This document shows, piece by piece, positions 33,349 through 45,300 of a stretch of 64,000 bases of DNA. The DNA comes from Lophium mytilinum. Taxonomy: Eukaryota > Ascomycota > Dothideomycetes > Mytilinidiales > Mytilinidiaceae. The position numbers and the translations under genes were made by a program. The DNA is taken from the NCBI GenBank assembly GCA_010093605.1, contig MU004188.1:320341-384340 (forward strand), written 5' to 3'. Position 1 is the stretch's first letter. Each line of letters starts with the position of its first letter. A model generated the notes under the pieces. The model ran no database searches. It was not told where the DNA came from and worked only from the letters and a program-made list of their open reading frames with translations.

Positions 33349-35865
33349 TTAGTCTACCTCATCCTCTACCTCAACGATCCTCCCCTCCTTCTCCTTCTCC
33401 ACAAGAATCTTCAAAGCCTCTACCGCCGTCGCGATAACCTCCTGCCGTCGACTCTTCGTCAACACCCCTTTAAGAATCGCAACCCCATTTTTCTCTCCAA
33501 CCACCTCCACAGCCTTCTTCCCTACCTCCCCGCCCGCTCCCACCAAGCTTCGCACACACACAACACCCCTATGTCGCACATCTTCATTCTCATCCTCACA
33601 CAACCCTAGCAGAATCTGCACACCCCGCTCCTTGCCCAGCACCACCTCGACAACAGGGTCGAAACCAAGTAACATAGCCAGAGCTCCTCCAGCCGCCGAC
33701 CTTGTCTTCAAGTCCTCAACATCCGCCATCGCCAGCAAGATATGCAGCCGGTTCCCCGCGCGCTTGCTGCCATCGGCGAATCTCTCGATGCCGAGAGGCG
33801 AGAGGACGAGGTTGCAGATCAGCTCCACGCTCGCACGCTGCACGAGCGTGTTCTCCGAGAGCACCAAATCGTCCATAATCGTGTCCCACGCAAGCCTAAT
33901 AATCGTGTCGCGGCTCGTGTCGTCCGTGCTCGCGAGGTTCGTGAGCGCGAGCAGTGCCTCAAACGTCTGCAGGAGGTTCGCAGATTTGGCGTCCTGATCT
34001 GGTTTCAGGAGGAGGATGAGGGGGCGGATGGCGTTGGTTGCAGGAAGGGCAGATGCAGCGGAGAAGACGTGGGTGGGGTTGACGGAGATGAGGATGCGAG
34101 CCAGGGCGTGGGCGGCGGCGCGGTTAGAGGCAGGGGAGTAGGAGGACGCCTGGGGATGCTCTTCAGCGTGGATGTGGTCCCAGATGTGGATGATTAGCTT
34201 GACAGCGCCTTGTTGCGCCATGAGGCCGCGGTGCTTTTGTTCTTGGGAGAGTGAGAGGAGGATATGCAGCATTTGGGAGAGGACGCTGGGCGAGGCGCGC
34301 TTGCTGGAGGCGACGAGGAGGGGGACGATGCCTGAGGCGAGGACTTTGTTGCAGCGGGTGGTGACGTGTGATTCGTCTTCGTAGGGGTCGGGGTCGGAGG
34401 GTTTGGAGGCGTTGGCGTAGACTTTTAGCTGGGCCATACGTTTCTCCTCTTCGGATTGGAAGGGGAGGTAGGTGGTTATGTTGACGAAGATTGTCAAGCC
34501 ACCAAATAAGACTGGCTTCGCTGCTTCCGGGTCGGCCATTGTTTCTATGAGGCGGAGTAGGAATGGGTGATCGTTTGCGAGATTCTCTCGGACTTTAGGT
34601 TGTAATGAAGCGTACGCGAGACCTTCGACTGAGTCTTGTTTGCTGGTATTATCAGCGCTGAGAACCATGCCCTTGAATCTTGATATCAAATCATCTTGGT
34701 CGACCTTTCCTGGAACAACGATCTGGGGAACTGTGCCGGATGCTTTCTCCTCGCCTAGTTTCATGAGGATCAAAGCCGCCAGATTTGATCGCCGTCGGTC
34801 GACACCAGCTTCGACGACATCCTCTAGCCATTCCCTGCAGTGACGATTGATAGCTTCTCGACATGTTTTGTCGACACAAGCTGCGCTGATTAGCTCTAGA
34901 GCAGCCTGCTCTAATCTCACGCTCTTTTTGCTTTGCACGAGAGGGACTAAGCTGCTGATGAAGCCTTCCGTGAGAAACAGAGCTGCAGCAACAGATGTCG
35001 TGATTGGAAAGATAGCTGCGGCAGCAGAAAAAGCGACAGTGAGACCATCCGTAGTCGGCCTTGAAACTCGAGACGTGACAAATTTGGAAATGAGGCTTTG
35101 AGCAGTGGCTGGAGCAAGCTCGAGAAGTTTGATGGTAGCCAGAGTTGCCTGGCTACGCAGGCTGTTAGGTAGTCGGATATCTAGCGCTGCGAGAATGACA
35201 TCGAAGCTGTCCGAGTCGATGATGCCTTTCAGATGGGAAGCATGCGCAGCAAGCAATCGGGCGATGGCTTTCATTGCACGTTCCGGATGGTCCAGAGCTT
35301 CCTCCATCATCATCGCCAACGAGAGCATAAAAGAGTCGCGATGGCCTTGGATCCAGGTTGCATCTGTAGGCCAAGCAGCGCGGTTAAGAAGCACCTGGAG
35401 AAGCCCGTCCATGCTATCGTCGCCTCGCTCGAAGAATTGGTAGTAGGCCTCAGTCGGATGATCTTTGATGAACGTCGCCAGTACATTTTGGGCAGTCTGA
35501 TACTTCAATAACTCTCCAGTAACGTGATCAAGGGTGTCGCATTCGCCCTTGTACGCGTTCAAGATGCTCATGGCATGCTCCGCGACTTCGTTAGTTAGCC
35601 GCACGCCTTTGATCTCTTTCAGCGCCTTCTCGCCATCATTTTCATCGCGGCTGTGCACCCATTGAGTGCAGATGTCCAACAGCGGGCTTTTGCTCTCCTC
35701 CTCTTTCAAGTAGACCCACGCGGCTTTGACTTTCTGGTTTTGTGGTGCGATAGACGTTGCTTCGCGAAGCGCGCGCGCGGCATCTGGCAATTTTCCTACC
35801 TTTACGGCGGCGGTGGCGGACTGAGCGAGCTGCTCTGCCCGCTCGTCCTCGGTAGTTGTGGCCAT
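33349..35865 (-). CDS. UCS-domain myosin chaperone (UNC-45/She4/Rng3-like)
   Basis: 838 aa, one exon. The ATG at 35865 (MATTTEDERAEQLAQ) is chosen; the frame stays open 47 codons further up, but that part looks untranslated. The N-terminal segment (AAVKVGKLPDAARALREATSIAP) is TPR-like. The bulk is helical armadillo-type repeat with motifs of the central and UCS regions, for example LLQVLLNRAAWPTDATW, LRSQATLATIKLLELAP and GALAMLLGFDPVVEVVL. Fungal relatives (She4, Rng3, Cro1) fold and stabilise myosin heads and are needed for actomyosin rings and polarity. Cytosolic. It is followed by the septation scaffold gene on the same strand, 418 bp away; any functional link is inference. Confidence 0.85.
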   Translation of the reverse strand: MATTTEDERAEQLAQSATAAVKVGKLPDAARALREATSIAPQNQKVKAAWVYLKEEESKSPLLDICTQWVHSRDENDGEKALKEIKGVRLTNEVAEHAMSILNAYKGECDTLDHVTGELLKYQTAQNVLATFIKDHPTEAYYQFFERGDDSMDGLLQVLLNRAAWPTDATWIQGHRDSFMLSLAMMMEEALDHPERAMKAIARLLAAHASHLKGIIDSDSFDVILAALDIRLPNSLRSQATLATIKLLELAPATAQSLISKFVTSRVSRPTTDGLTVAFSAAAAIFPITTSVAAALFLTEGFISSLVPLVQSKKSVRLEQAALELISAACVDKTCREAINRHCREWLEDVVEAGVDRRRSNLAALILMKLGEEKASGTVPQIVVPGKVDQDDLISRFKGMVLSADNTSKQDSVEGLAYASLQPKVRENLANDHPFLLRLIETMADPEAAKPVLFGGLTIFVNITTYLPFQSEEEKRMAQLKVYANASKPSDPDPYEDESHVTTRCNKVLASGIVPLLVASSKRASPSVLSQMLHILLSLSQEQKHRGLMAQQGAVKLIIHIWDHIHAEEHPQASSYSPASNRAAAHALARILISVNPTHVFSAASALPATNAIRPLILLLKPDQDAKSANLLQTFEALLALTNLASTDDTSRDTIIRLAWDTIMDDLVLSENTLVQRASVELICNLVLSPLGIERFADGSKRAGNRLHILLAMADVEDLKTRSAAGGALAMLLGFDPVVEVVLGKERGVQILLGLCEDENEDVRHRGVVCVRSLVGAGGEVGKKAVEVVGEKNGVAILKGVLTKSRRQEVIATAVEALKILVEKEKEGRIVEVEDEVD

Positions 35866-36283
35866 AGTGAAACGGATTTGGGGTTGGAGGACATGGTGGA
35901 AGGATTGCAGGGCATGTGAAGTTGATAAAGAGTGGTCGAGATCACGGGAGAGGCATTTGAGTTTGGGGGTCCGCTCCGACCCCACCCCACGCGTTCGAGA
36001 CAACATGACATCGGGTGACTACTAGGTAGTAGATTATTTCAATGCGTCACCGCACCACTGCAAGCGCGGAAGATAACATGGAAGCTCTACCAAATGTCTA
36101 TTCATGATAATACAACCGCCAGGAGGGCTTTTGAAATATATCCGCGACGCCTAGTAACGACAATGCCTCATGATACATTATACCCCACACCGGAGGCCCA
36201 AAAACAAACCATTACTCCCCGAGAACACCAACAGTATGCATCTATTACCCGAGACAAAGTGGCACAAGACCCGAGCCAAGCGT
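35866..36283. other. Intergenic
   Basis: Space between UCS and Nud1/Cdc11-like genes, transcribed in the same direction. Nothing recognised. Confidence 0.5.
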
Positions 36284-39200
36284 TCACCCCGTTTCCTGCG
36301 TTATTTCGATCTCATCAGGACACCGCTTCGCCTTTTTAATGATACCCAAATCCCGCAGTCGCTCCCAAACCTCATCTTTTTTCAACACATCTCGAGAATC
36401 GAAAGGCAGGCCATCAAGGTCCTGTAAACTGGCACAATTGGTCGCCATCATCATCTCATGCACGCGACGCCTGAGCCGTGTTCCCTCGTCTAGGTTTTTG
36501 AGAAATTTGTTGTCGCTCATCCGGTTGCTCGCGGGAAGACTAAACGGCTCCAATTCTTCGCCTTGGAAGACTCCATCTTTGAGGGCAACTAACCGATTCT
36601 CTATAGCCGGAGGGTAGAATCCGAGCGTGAGAGGGTTGTCGCGAAGATCAATCTTTGTCAACGAAGTCAACTTAGACAGCACCGCCAAGTTTTTGCGCAA
36701 CTGGGCAAGCCGATTGCCAGCAATCAAGAGCTCCTGAAGTCTCTTGATATTGAGAAGTGGACGTAGATCTTTCAACGCGTTGAAGTTCAGATTCAAGAAG
36801 CGAATGTTAGGAGCCATTTGTCCAAGATCTGATGGAAGCGACTGCAGGCCAGACGCCGCCAATTCCAGCCGCTGGAGGTTGAGGAAGTCGTGATTCATCG
36901 CAAACGTCGGCATGGCGTTCGCTGACAAGTAGAGGTTGCGAATATCCGAATGGCGTACCAGCGGTTGCGTGTCCGATGCCCCAGACAATCCTTCGACGTA
37001 CTGTTCCCTCGCCGACAGCGTCCGCAGGTATTTCAGACTGTCCAAGCCCGTGATCTCAGTGAGACCGTTCTTGTCTACGTATAAAGACTCAAGGCTTGGA
37101 AACGATTTGCTGACGTCTAGCACTTCAAGCGTGTTGCTGCATAGTCGCAATGACCGGAGGGACCGACAAGGTGTTGAGCTGGGGTCCGAAATCGGGAACT
37201 CGCGCAGGGAGTTATCGTCTAAAAAATATGAGCTATGTTTACTTGTAGTAAGATAGGTACACTCACCGAGATTCAGATGCCTAAGCTGTGGCAAGCAGTG
37301 AACATTCTTTATCTCTAACATGTTGTTTCCAGACAGATCCAGATCCACCAGGGAAATTCTACTATTGTCAGTATTTTCCAACTGTATAGGAAGACACCAA
37401 ACTTACAACTTGGAGAAATCGAAGTCCACAGTCTCGACTCTGTTCCGTCGTACACTCAATTCAATCAATCCATCCATTTCTAGCACGCCGTCGAAAGACT
37501 CGATCTGATTATCGTCGGCCTTCAAAGTCCTGAGGTGTATGAGTTTGCTAACGCCTTTCAGGCTATCTAGGTCATTTTGAGAAATGTCCAGATATTGCAA
37601 GTTCATCAGGTAGCTCCATGACGTGAGGCTTGTTAAAGCATTGTCCTGTATCTTTAGGCGTCGAATAGTTGAAGGCGCGCCGTTGAGCTGGCTGATACCA
37701 TTCTTCGAAACATCGAGATCCTCAACTCGACAACAGAACTCGTCCAACCTATGCAGATTGGGAAGTCCTTTGTCGTGCAAGTCTAAGTCGCGGAGATCCT
37801 CCCAATAAGGCTCATCGGGTTCAACATCCTGTAAAGCTTTGACCAATTCGGCTGTTCCCAAAGCATAGCGGTCCTCTAGCTGTCTTATAGAGCCATCTCG
37901 CCTGACAATCACTCGGTCCGGGAGCTCCCGCTCATCGACCTGGTTGACTGTGAAATCCGGCAAGTCGCTAAGCATGAATGTGACGTCTGCTACCCCCCCT
38001 GGAGTTGGCGGTGTCGGAATGAGAGCATGCTGGCCATGTCGAGCCAACCGTGGAGCGGAAACGCTGACTGACATCTTCATGCGGCGAATTGAATCGTCAA
38101 CGATAGGCATCTCTCCGTTTTCATCGATTGGTGGGACAGCTGCCGCGAAGAATGGTACGGCGCCTGAGCGGAAAGTACTCTTCGACTTGGTTTTAATAGT
38201 GGACGAATTTCGAGGCTCATTCGCAGTCCTTGCTTCGAATTGACTCGCATGCTCAGCCTCACCGAGTTTGAACGCGTCCGAATGCATGCGTGGTGCGTAA
38301 GGGGACGAGAAGGTGATTGTAACATCGCGAAGCCGCGCATTAGTCGGACCTATCGGTGCGGTAGTGCGACCTTCGTTGATTTGTATCTCATGCTCGACGT
38401 CTTCTCTCTGGATTTGCCTCGTTTGCTGAAGCCTTGATTGTACGTAGATCTTCTCAGTTGCTCTAAGATTAGCATCTTGCTCACTCCAGGATGTAGCTCG
38501 AGTTTCGACTTGAGGTCCACTCCATGCGAGATTGGAAAATTTCGATGGGACAGAGCTGCTGTCTACAGGTGGAATCGCTTTGCCATCCCGTGTTTCCGGT
38601 CTAGTGTCGTCTTGTAGGCTTGGTTCCGGTCGCTCCTCGAGATCGTCTCCGTCTGGCATTTGGGCGCTGCGTGGCTCCTTGGAAGGAGCTTCCTGCATCT
38701 CATCCACCGTAAGATCAGGTATGTTTCCGAACGGGTCGTCCTCACTTTCGTTGGTAGAACTGATATCCGCAAAATATTTCTTTTCTTTCACGGGACTCTT
38801 ACTTTTCACCCATATCCCCTTTTCGCGATCAAAGCTCATACCAGCGACTTGCTCGGGAATCAAATGCGCGACAGCTTCAGGAGCCAAGGTGGCTACATGA
38901 TCGGAGCGACGAGAAGTGTTGGTGACGACAGTCCTACCAAAAGAAGATCCGTTAGATGGTTGAGATCCCTGAGTTCTTGGCCCCGATTCTATGGATCCAT
39001 ACGACCCATGGGAATGATATCCGGACTGGCCGTGGTTGACGTTCTTCGTAATCCGAATGTTGTTTTGTTGAACAGCAACGTTCTCATTTGTGCCATGCTC
39101 GAATTCCCTTGATCGACCAAGCTTTAAGGATTGTATTGAGGACGCCATGAATTCATCAGAATCCTTATCCTGAAATTTCTGCAGGTGGCTGGCAACGCGA

Positions 39201-41764
39201 GCATCGATTTCTTTCTGGCGTTGTGGCATCCTCCACCCTCCTACTGCACCCTCCCTACTCGGTGGTCTAGAGAATGTGAGTGGGGTTGAGGGAGTCTCGT
39301 CTTCACCGGCGCTGGGCGATTCCGTTTCTGTCTCTTCAAGACTCCCGAGCCCGCTCATCGGCCTTCCCTTGGTACGGATGAATTCCATGATCTTCATGGC
39401 TTCATCAAGAAAGTCCTGCGTGGTCACAGAGCGTTTGCGCGCACCATCCTTCATCCCCTGGGCGACTTTCAGACTGAATGCAGCAACTTCCCCGGCAACA
39501 GCAGTAGCTTGAGCTGCCTCTGGAGAACTATTACCGACACCCGGTGAATTCAGATGCTCCTGGATGGCTTGGAGTTTCGGAGAGCTCATCAAGAACGCTT
39601 CGGTCGCTTCGTAGATCTCTGCTTCAATCTCCTCTCGTCGTCTTTGGCTCGGAGTTGGATTACGCGGCCTGAGAATATGGCGGCGAGCAAGAATCTCAGG
39701 GTCCGCAACGTTTTGAGCACCGCCTTGACGGGCGTCTTTTCTCTTCCTCCCAATCACAGATTGCATAGCAATATGCTTCTCTTTAATGGATTCCATCTCG
39801 GTTGCCACGCTCTCTTCTGCGTCTAACGCGGGCAGCGTTCGACGTCGTTTGGGCGTAGGGTCTTTGCGAGGAGAAGTCGGAGGGCGCTTTCCCTCAGCAT
39901 GCTCAAAGTCAATCTGCTCCTCCCCCTTGACGGAGTCGCCGGCATGCTCAGCTGGCTCATTCATATAACGTCTTTGAATTTCTGAAATCTGCCCCTTCAG
40001 CCCTGTCATATGACCTGTGGACGAATTTCTGGACGGTTTCCTTCTGAAATTGGAGTTGTTGCACAGTTGATGTAATGAGTCTGTCCGGAATTGAAATTGA
40101 GGTTGCGAGCCCGGAGGAGCTATGCTTGCATCAGGGGAGTCTTCAGGGTCTGTACCATGATCGAAAGAGCCGTCGCCAGAAGAGAGGTATGAGATCTCGT
40201 CCGGGAACTGATAGGTATCTAGATGACCTTGTCCGAAGGTTTCCCTCCTCGATTGGAGAGTGGTGATTTTTTGGATACTCACTTCCTCAACTGAAGTAAG
40301 TCGAGATTCTTTATGTATTCTTCTAGGGGAGCCGCTCTCAAGCGTTTGCGTGACACCCGCATGGTGCTGGATGGGGTTCTCTTCTAGCTGGCTGAGTCTC
40401 CTCTGAAGTCTATTGCTCGTGAAAGTATCGTGTGTGTCGAACAGCTTCAGCGGGCTTCCTGACGATCGGGTCCTGTCTGGGCTAGGCATTTTGGCGTTTT
40501 GTCGACGAGAAGGCGTTATAGGAACGACGTGCGGCGGGCTTGGAGCACGAGGCCTCATGTCTGCCTCGCTTCCCTCGTCATCGTTGAAAGTGATTTCGGG
40601 ATTCTGCCCGGGTCGCACTTTAACAGAGCCTTCCATTTCGCTGTTTGAAAGAAGTTGCGACCCGGGAGTCGGAGTGAGTGGGCGCCTCCGAAACGACCCA
40701 TCTGCAGAGTATCCGCCTCGTCTCGTGCTCACAAATTCTCCCAGATCCGCTACATCTGGAGTTCCGGCGGGCAGGTCTTCTGGTAGCGTGTCTTCTTGTA
40801 GTCTAGCATATGAGGAGCCCTCCGCATTTTCTGTTGAGCCTGTATTGTTCATTGATGACTCGCTATTCTCCTCCTGATGCACTGCAAGCTTCCGTAGCCG
40901 CTCGACAATATCAGACTTGTGAAGGTCCACCGCCGCGTAATCGACCCGTCCATCTACTGTGTTGTGTTTCGAGATATATACAGGGCTGAAGCTCTCGTTT
41001 TCTAATTCGAGCTGCCCACTCGCGGTACGAGATGCCTCAAGAAAGGCCTGATCAACGTTGGTCTCCGTATGTCCGTTCGCGGTAACGTTTGACGCATGCG
41101 AAGAGTTCCGCGAGGGCTGGTTATGAACAGGATTGCGGTCTAAGGCGGATGGCCATGGTGGTGGGCTGGACGGGATCGCGTCTCCGGGATCAAGGAATCG
41201 TAGTCCGCTCTTCGCCTTCTTTGCAACTTGCTGAGGCGGCCCCGCTGGCTGTTGAAAGATATTCTCCAGGCCCATTGGGCTAAACAGGTCCTTCTGATCC
41301 CCATAGCCCATGTCGCCTTTGATCAGCCTCTTCCTCCACTCCGGCGTGTCATGTATTCTAGCCTTCCCAGACGACGCTTCTACGGGCCTTTGCGCAACCG
41401 TGCCATTGTATACGACAGACCCAGTAGACGATTCGGAAACAGAACGGGAGGCAGGCTGTGGCCGTATCATGTTGTTGTCTTTGTGCGGGATGGGAGACGA
41501 AGTTGGCAGGATGTTTTGTTCGTTGCTAGTGCGTTCTGATAGGGGCCCTCTCTGCTTCTTGGGCTGAATTGGGCGCGTCTTTACCGCAGAGTAAGAGCCG
41601 GAAGAATTCCTAAATCGTGGGAGGCGGCTTCGAGGTTGAGATGACAGCTCGTCGGCATTGTGTGTTGCGGAAGACCTGAGATCAGGAGTCGCATTAGCAG
41701 GTGGAGAAGAAGGTTGCGGTTCGGCGATCCAGTCCTCTGAGAGGTCTTCTAACCAGGGCTGCAT
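36284..41764 (-). CDS. Septation-network scaffold, Nud1/Cdc11-like LRR protein
   Basis: Three exons: 41764-37407, 37358-37267 and 37218-36284, giving about 1,794 aa. The N-terminal opening PWLEDLSEDWIAEPQPSS resembles that of Cdc11-type proteins. The following 1,200 residues are Ser/Pro/Glu-rich and disordered. The last 450 or so hold leucine-rich repeats (LRDLDLHDKGLPNLHRL, LEDLDVSKNGISQL, LQYLDISQNDLDSL, LRTLKADDNQIESF, IRFLNLNFNALKDL). Nud1 (budding yeast) and Cdc11 (fission yeast) anchor the mitotic-exit/septation kinases at the spindle pole body. The Aspergillus homologue is SnaD. The long N-terminus offers many potential phosphosites. Symbol left empty as the species name is unknown. 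Confidence 0.85.
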
Positions 41765-42380
41765 CTTGAGGTCGTGGGTGCGGAGAGTCGTGGAACGGCG
41801 GCGGAGGTTTGTTTACTTCGGAGCCGCGAGAAAGAATTGGGTTGAATAACAGCAATTGGGTGCCGATTCTCCCTAAAATGCCCAATATGTGCAGAAAGTC
41901 ATAGAAATAGACGCGTCAAGGGCGAGGGAGTGGTGCCGTCGCGATAATCATGACTTGGTGGTGGGGAAAAGTACTGATGGAGCGTGGTGGCCGTTTTGCT
42001 GCTAAAACCGTTGGCCCGGTTACGGAAAGCGCGAACTTACGGAAAGCGCAAACGAGTAACTTCAAATTCGACGACGTATTCACCACCTTTACCCCTCCTC
42101 GACAAATTTGCCCTTTCTGGTGACAATCCAAAGCTCATACGGAGCCCACCGGTCCTCCCGTTAATATTTATCCTTCACTCGTTCTATGACTGCTCCTTCG
42201 CCGAGCTCTACCCCCAACCCGGTCGTGAGCGTCGATCATGACCACCGGCTCCACCATCCAGGAACATAGCTAGCCAAGGCCTCACAGTGGGAGCGAGAGG
42301 TACTGTCTCCACTGCATGCTCGAATACCTGGTTATAGGGAACATAAGGCTGAGCTAAACACCTTCCAGCGGGGCGTTGCA
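41765..42380. promoter_or_regulatory. Divergent promoter, scaffold / basic protein
   Basis: 616 bp between two divergent starts. No distinct motif is called. Part must act as 5' leader for the 4.4 kb first exon on the left and the 3.4 kb gene on the right. Confidence 0.4.
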
Positions 42381-45300
42381 ATGCCCAATCTGGCCACTCG
42401 CTTTCCTCACTATCTCTTGTCGAATGTAGTTTACGAGCCTGTGTCTGGGTACCCTGGGAGTTCGGCCAATTCGATCGGGAACGGACAAGCAACATCTGCG
42501 CACGATCTTGAGCGCAAGCAACGGATTGAGTCAATTGCCAGGGCATATCTACAGGGAAGGATGCCTCGACTCTCTTCTACATCTTCAAGGGCACCCCGAG
42601 CCACCAGACCGCTCCCTGGCAACCCCAAAACCAACATTACCTATGATCCCGTGCCGGCGACCCGTCGGAATGCCTCACGTCGGGCGTCAAACAACGTGGG
42701 AGTTGAAGGGGAGCGTGCGGCCAAGCAGCCAAGGATAGAAGCTGTTGCGAAAGGGTACAATCAAGGAAAGATGCCAGTGATACAATCAGCGTCTCTGAGG
42801 GGACCTTTGGAGAAGGGCTGGAAGAATCCTTGGGCAAAGGCGTCAACTGGTAGAGGCTCCAGTGCTGCAACTCCTCGGCCCCGTCCCGTTCAAGAGTTTG
42901 ACACGATTGTCGTCTCAACTCCTCACCTGGTACCCCATTCGAGTACTTCAACGACCCGGAATGGCGACTTGCGAAGCTTGAGTCCATCCTTGGAGCAATC
43001 GGTCGCAGATCACGATAGGGCGGCCTCTGAAACCACGGCTGTCAATCACCGACTCCCTAAGGGCATCGTGGCTGCTGCTTCTTTGCGCGAAGAAACAAGT
43101 CACCTAGAAACTCAAGATGTAGAAGGGCATATGCTAAACGAGCCCAAACGCTCCGATAATATCATGGTGATGCCCGTGGGAGAAAGGAGCTCTGCGAACC
43201 CCACTACTGCTCCGCCGATCCTAGCTACTAAGGATCACCGCCATCCGTCGAAGATTAAGGAAGAGAGCAGGAGGAAGCTGGCGAGTAAGAAGAGAGAAAA
43301 CCCTCCAAATATCGAATCGCCTTTCCTATTCAGGTACCAGAAAGACGTGGCGAAGGAGAGAGATAATGGGCGAGTCCATGCTCCAGAAGGCATTCATGCA
43401 AATGAACCAGATATTCTTCCACGGAGAAAGGGACCGCGGCGAATGAATTTCGACTCCTCGCAAGTCGTCGTTAACGAAACCCAGCCAGAGCCGCGTTCGC
43501 AGCGGAACCGGCCGTCCACTTTAATCTCTGAGCCACGAGTTACTACAAACAGTCTGCCTAGTAACGAGGAAGCGATAGAAAATGGCACGGACATTACAAA
43601 CATGAAAGCGACCACGGGCTTGCCTAGAGTCGCCTCGACAGTTGAAACAGCTCCTATACTCTCACCTCCACCAACCCTTGACCGTAGTACAGATAGTCCT
43701 TTACCTGTACAAAGGGACAATACCACAATCACTCCACTCTTAGAATTGGAGAGGGAGCCGGCAACATCAGGAAAGAAGCGCAAGAAGAAGGCAGCTCTTG
43801 AGATTATCGAAGCTACTTCCCAAGCAACGGAGGGTTCACAAACACACCCACGGAGGGAAAAACTAAGGCCTGCAAGATTACCTCCGCCAACCGTTCCATC
43901 TAATCGCGCCTCAAAAGAGGCAAGTAATGGTGTAGGAATGGGCTGTACGCCTAGTACACTATCGACACATGATCCCGAGGGGAGTACTAGAGGCCTTGGA
44001 GAAAATAATGATCCACAAATTGCTCTTAACGACGTACACCAGCTTCTAGATGCATCGGGGGTTCTACGGGCACCTCTAAACGAGCATGTGGAGGAAACTG
44101 AGCAGGAGCCTGCCCCTGAGCGTGAGATTCTTCAGGACCCAGAGCCTCACTCGCCGAGGGAAAAATCGCGCTCCCAGAAATTCGTCACAGCAGCTACTTC
44201 GAATATCGCACCAAATCGGCGTAAGACAGGAGAAAACAGGGTGGACTCTGCAACTCACCAAGCAACAACCACCGTCCCTTTGGCAATACCCACAACGCTC
44301 AATCTGCCGGACCCCTCCGCTATCCGTTCGAAGAAAAAGAATAAGCAAAAGAAAGGGTCTCTCGTGCCAGAAGCTTCCACCACGCATCAATCAAAGACGG
44401 CTCGGATCTCGAGGGCCAATGCTCACAGCGACGAGGGAGATATTATGGAGCTTATTGTGGTAAAGCCACGCCAGAATAAGTCACGGGTCCAGAACACAAT
44501 CCCAGCTGCAGTAACAGAACTCGCACCACCTCAAATAATAGAAGCTACAGAGGTCGACATGCCATTCCAAGAACCCCCGGAAGTCGCTGTTACGGTAGGT
44601 GCGCCCATAGGCGACGGAACTCTCGCGGCGGAAGAAATCATCCACGTGCCAGCGGCTCAGGAGGAACCTAAGGGTCGTCCACGGAAAAGGAAATCACGAT
44701 CTTCTGCTTTAGAAACAGAAGTTGTGTCTGGTGCATCGGCTAAAAAGAAGAGAAAGCGGCATGTAATGAGCCCTGTGCCTGAACCTACTACGAACGACAA
44801 TATCAGGGCAGACGTGGAAATCTATGATGGGGATCTCCCACAAGAGGATGTCTCGGGCCAGCAGGCGTTCAATGAGCCGAAAACCCCTCCGCGTAACAAA
44901 AGAGGTCAACTTGCGTCTACTCACTCCTCAGATGTTCCAAGAACCCGTTCGGAACGAAAGCAGGCACAAACACCAAACAATGCATTATCTCCGGAGATTC
45001 AGCGGGAATTTCGAGGAATTGTGGATTCTATTCACAGTGCTCCGGACGTGCAGTCAGAAAATGATGAGGACGTTGAATCGACAATCGACTTCATCACCAG
45101 CGGTATTATTCCATTTTCGGTTTTCAAGACAGGGGTGGTCAACCGGCATATACAAGCTGCTATGGAAATAAAGCAGCCTATGAGTACTCAACAACTGTTC
45201 GAGGCCCAGTCTCCAATTGCGTTCAGCACGGAAAAGAAGAGAAGGGTGCAAGAGCGATTTGGCCCTCCCTATGACGACGAGACGGAGTACCTCGATACTC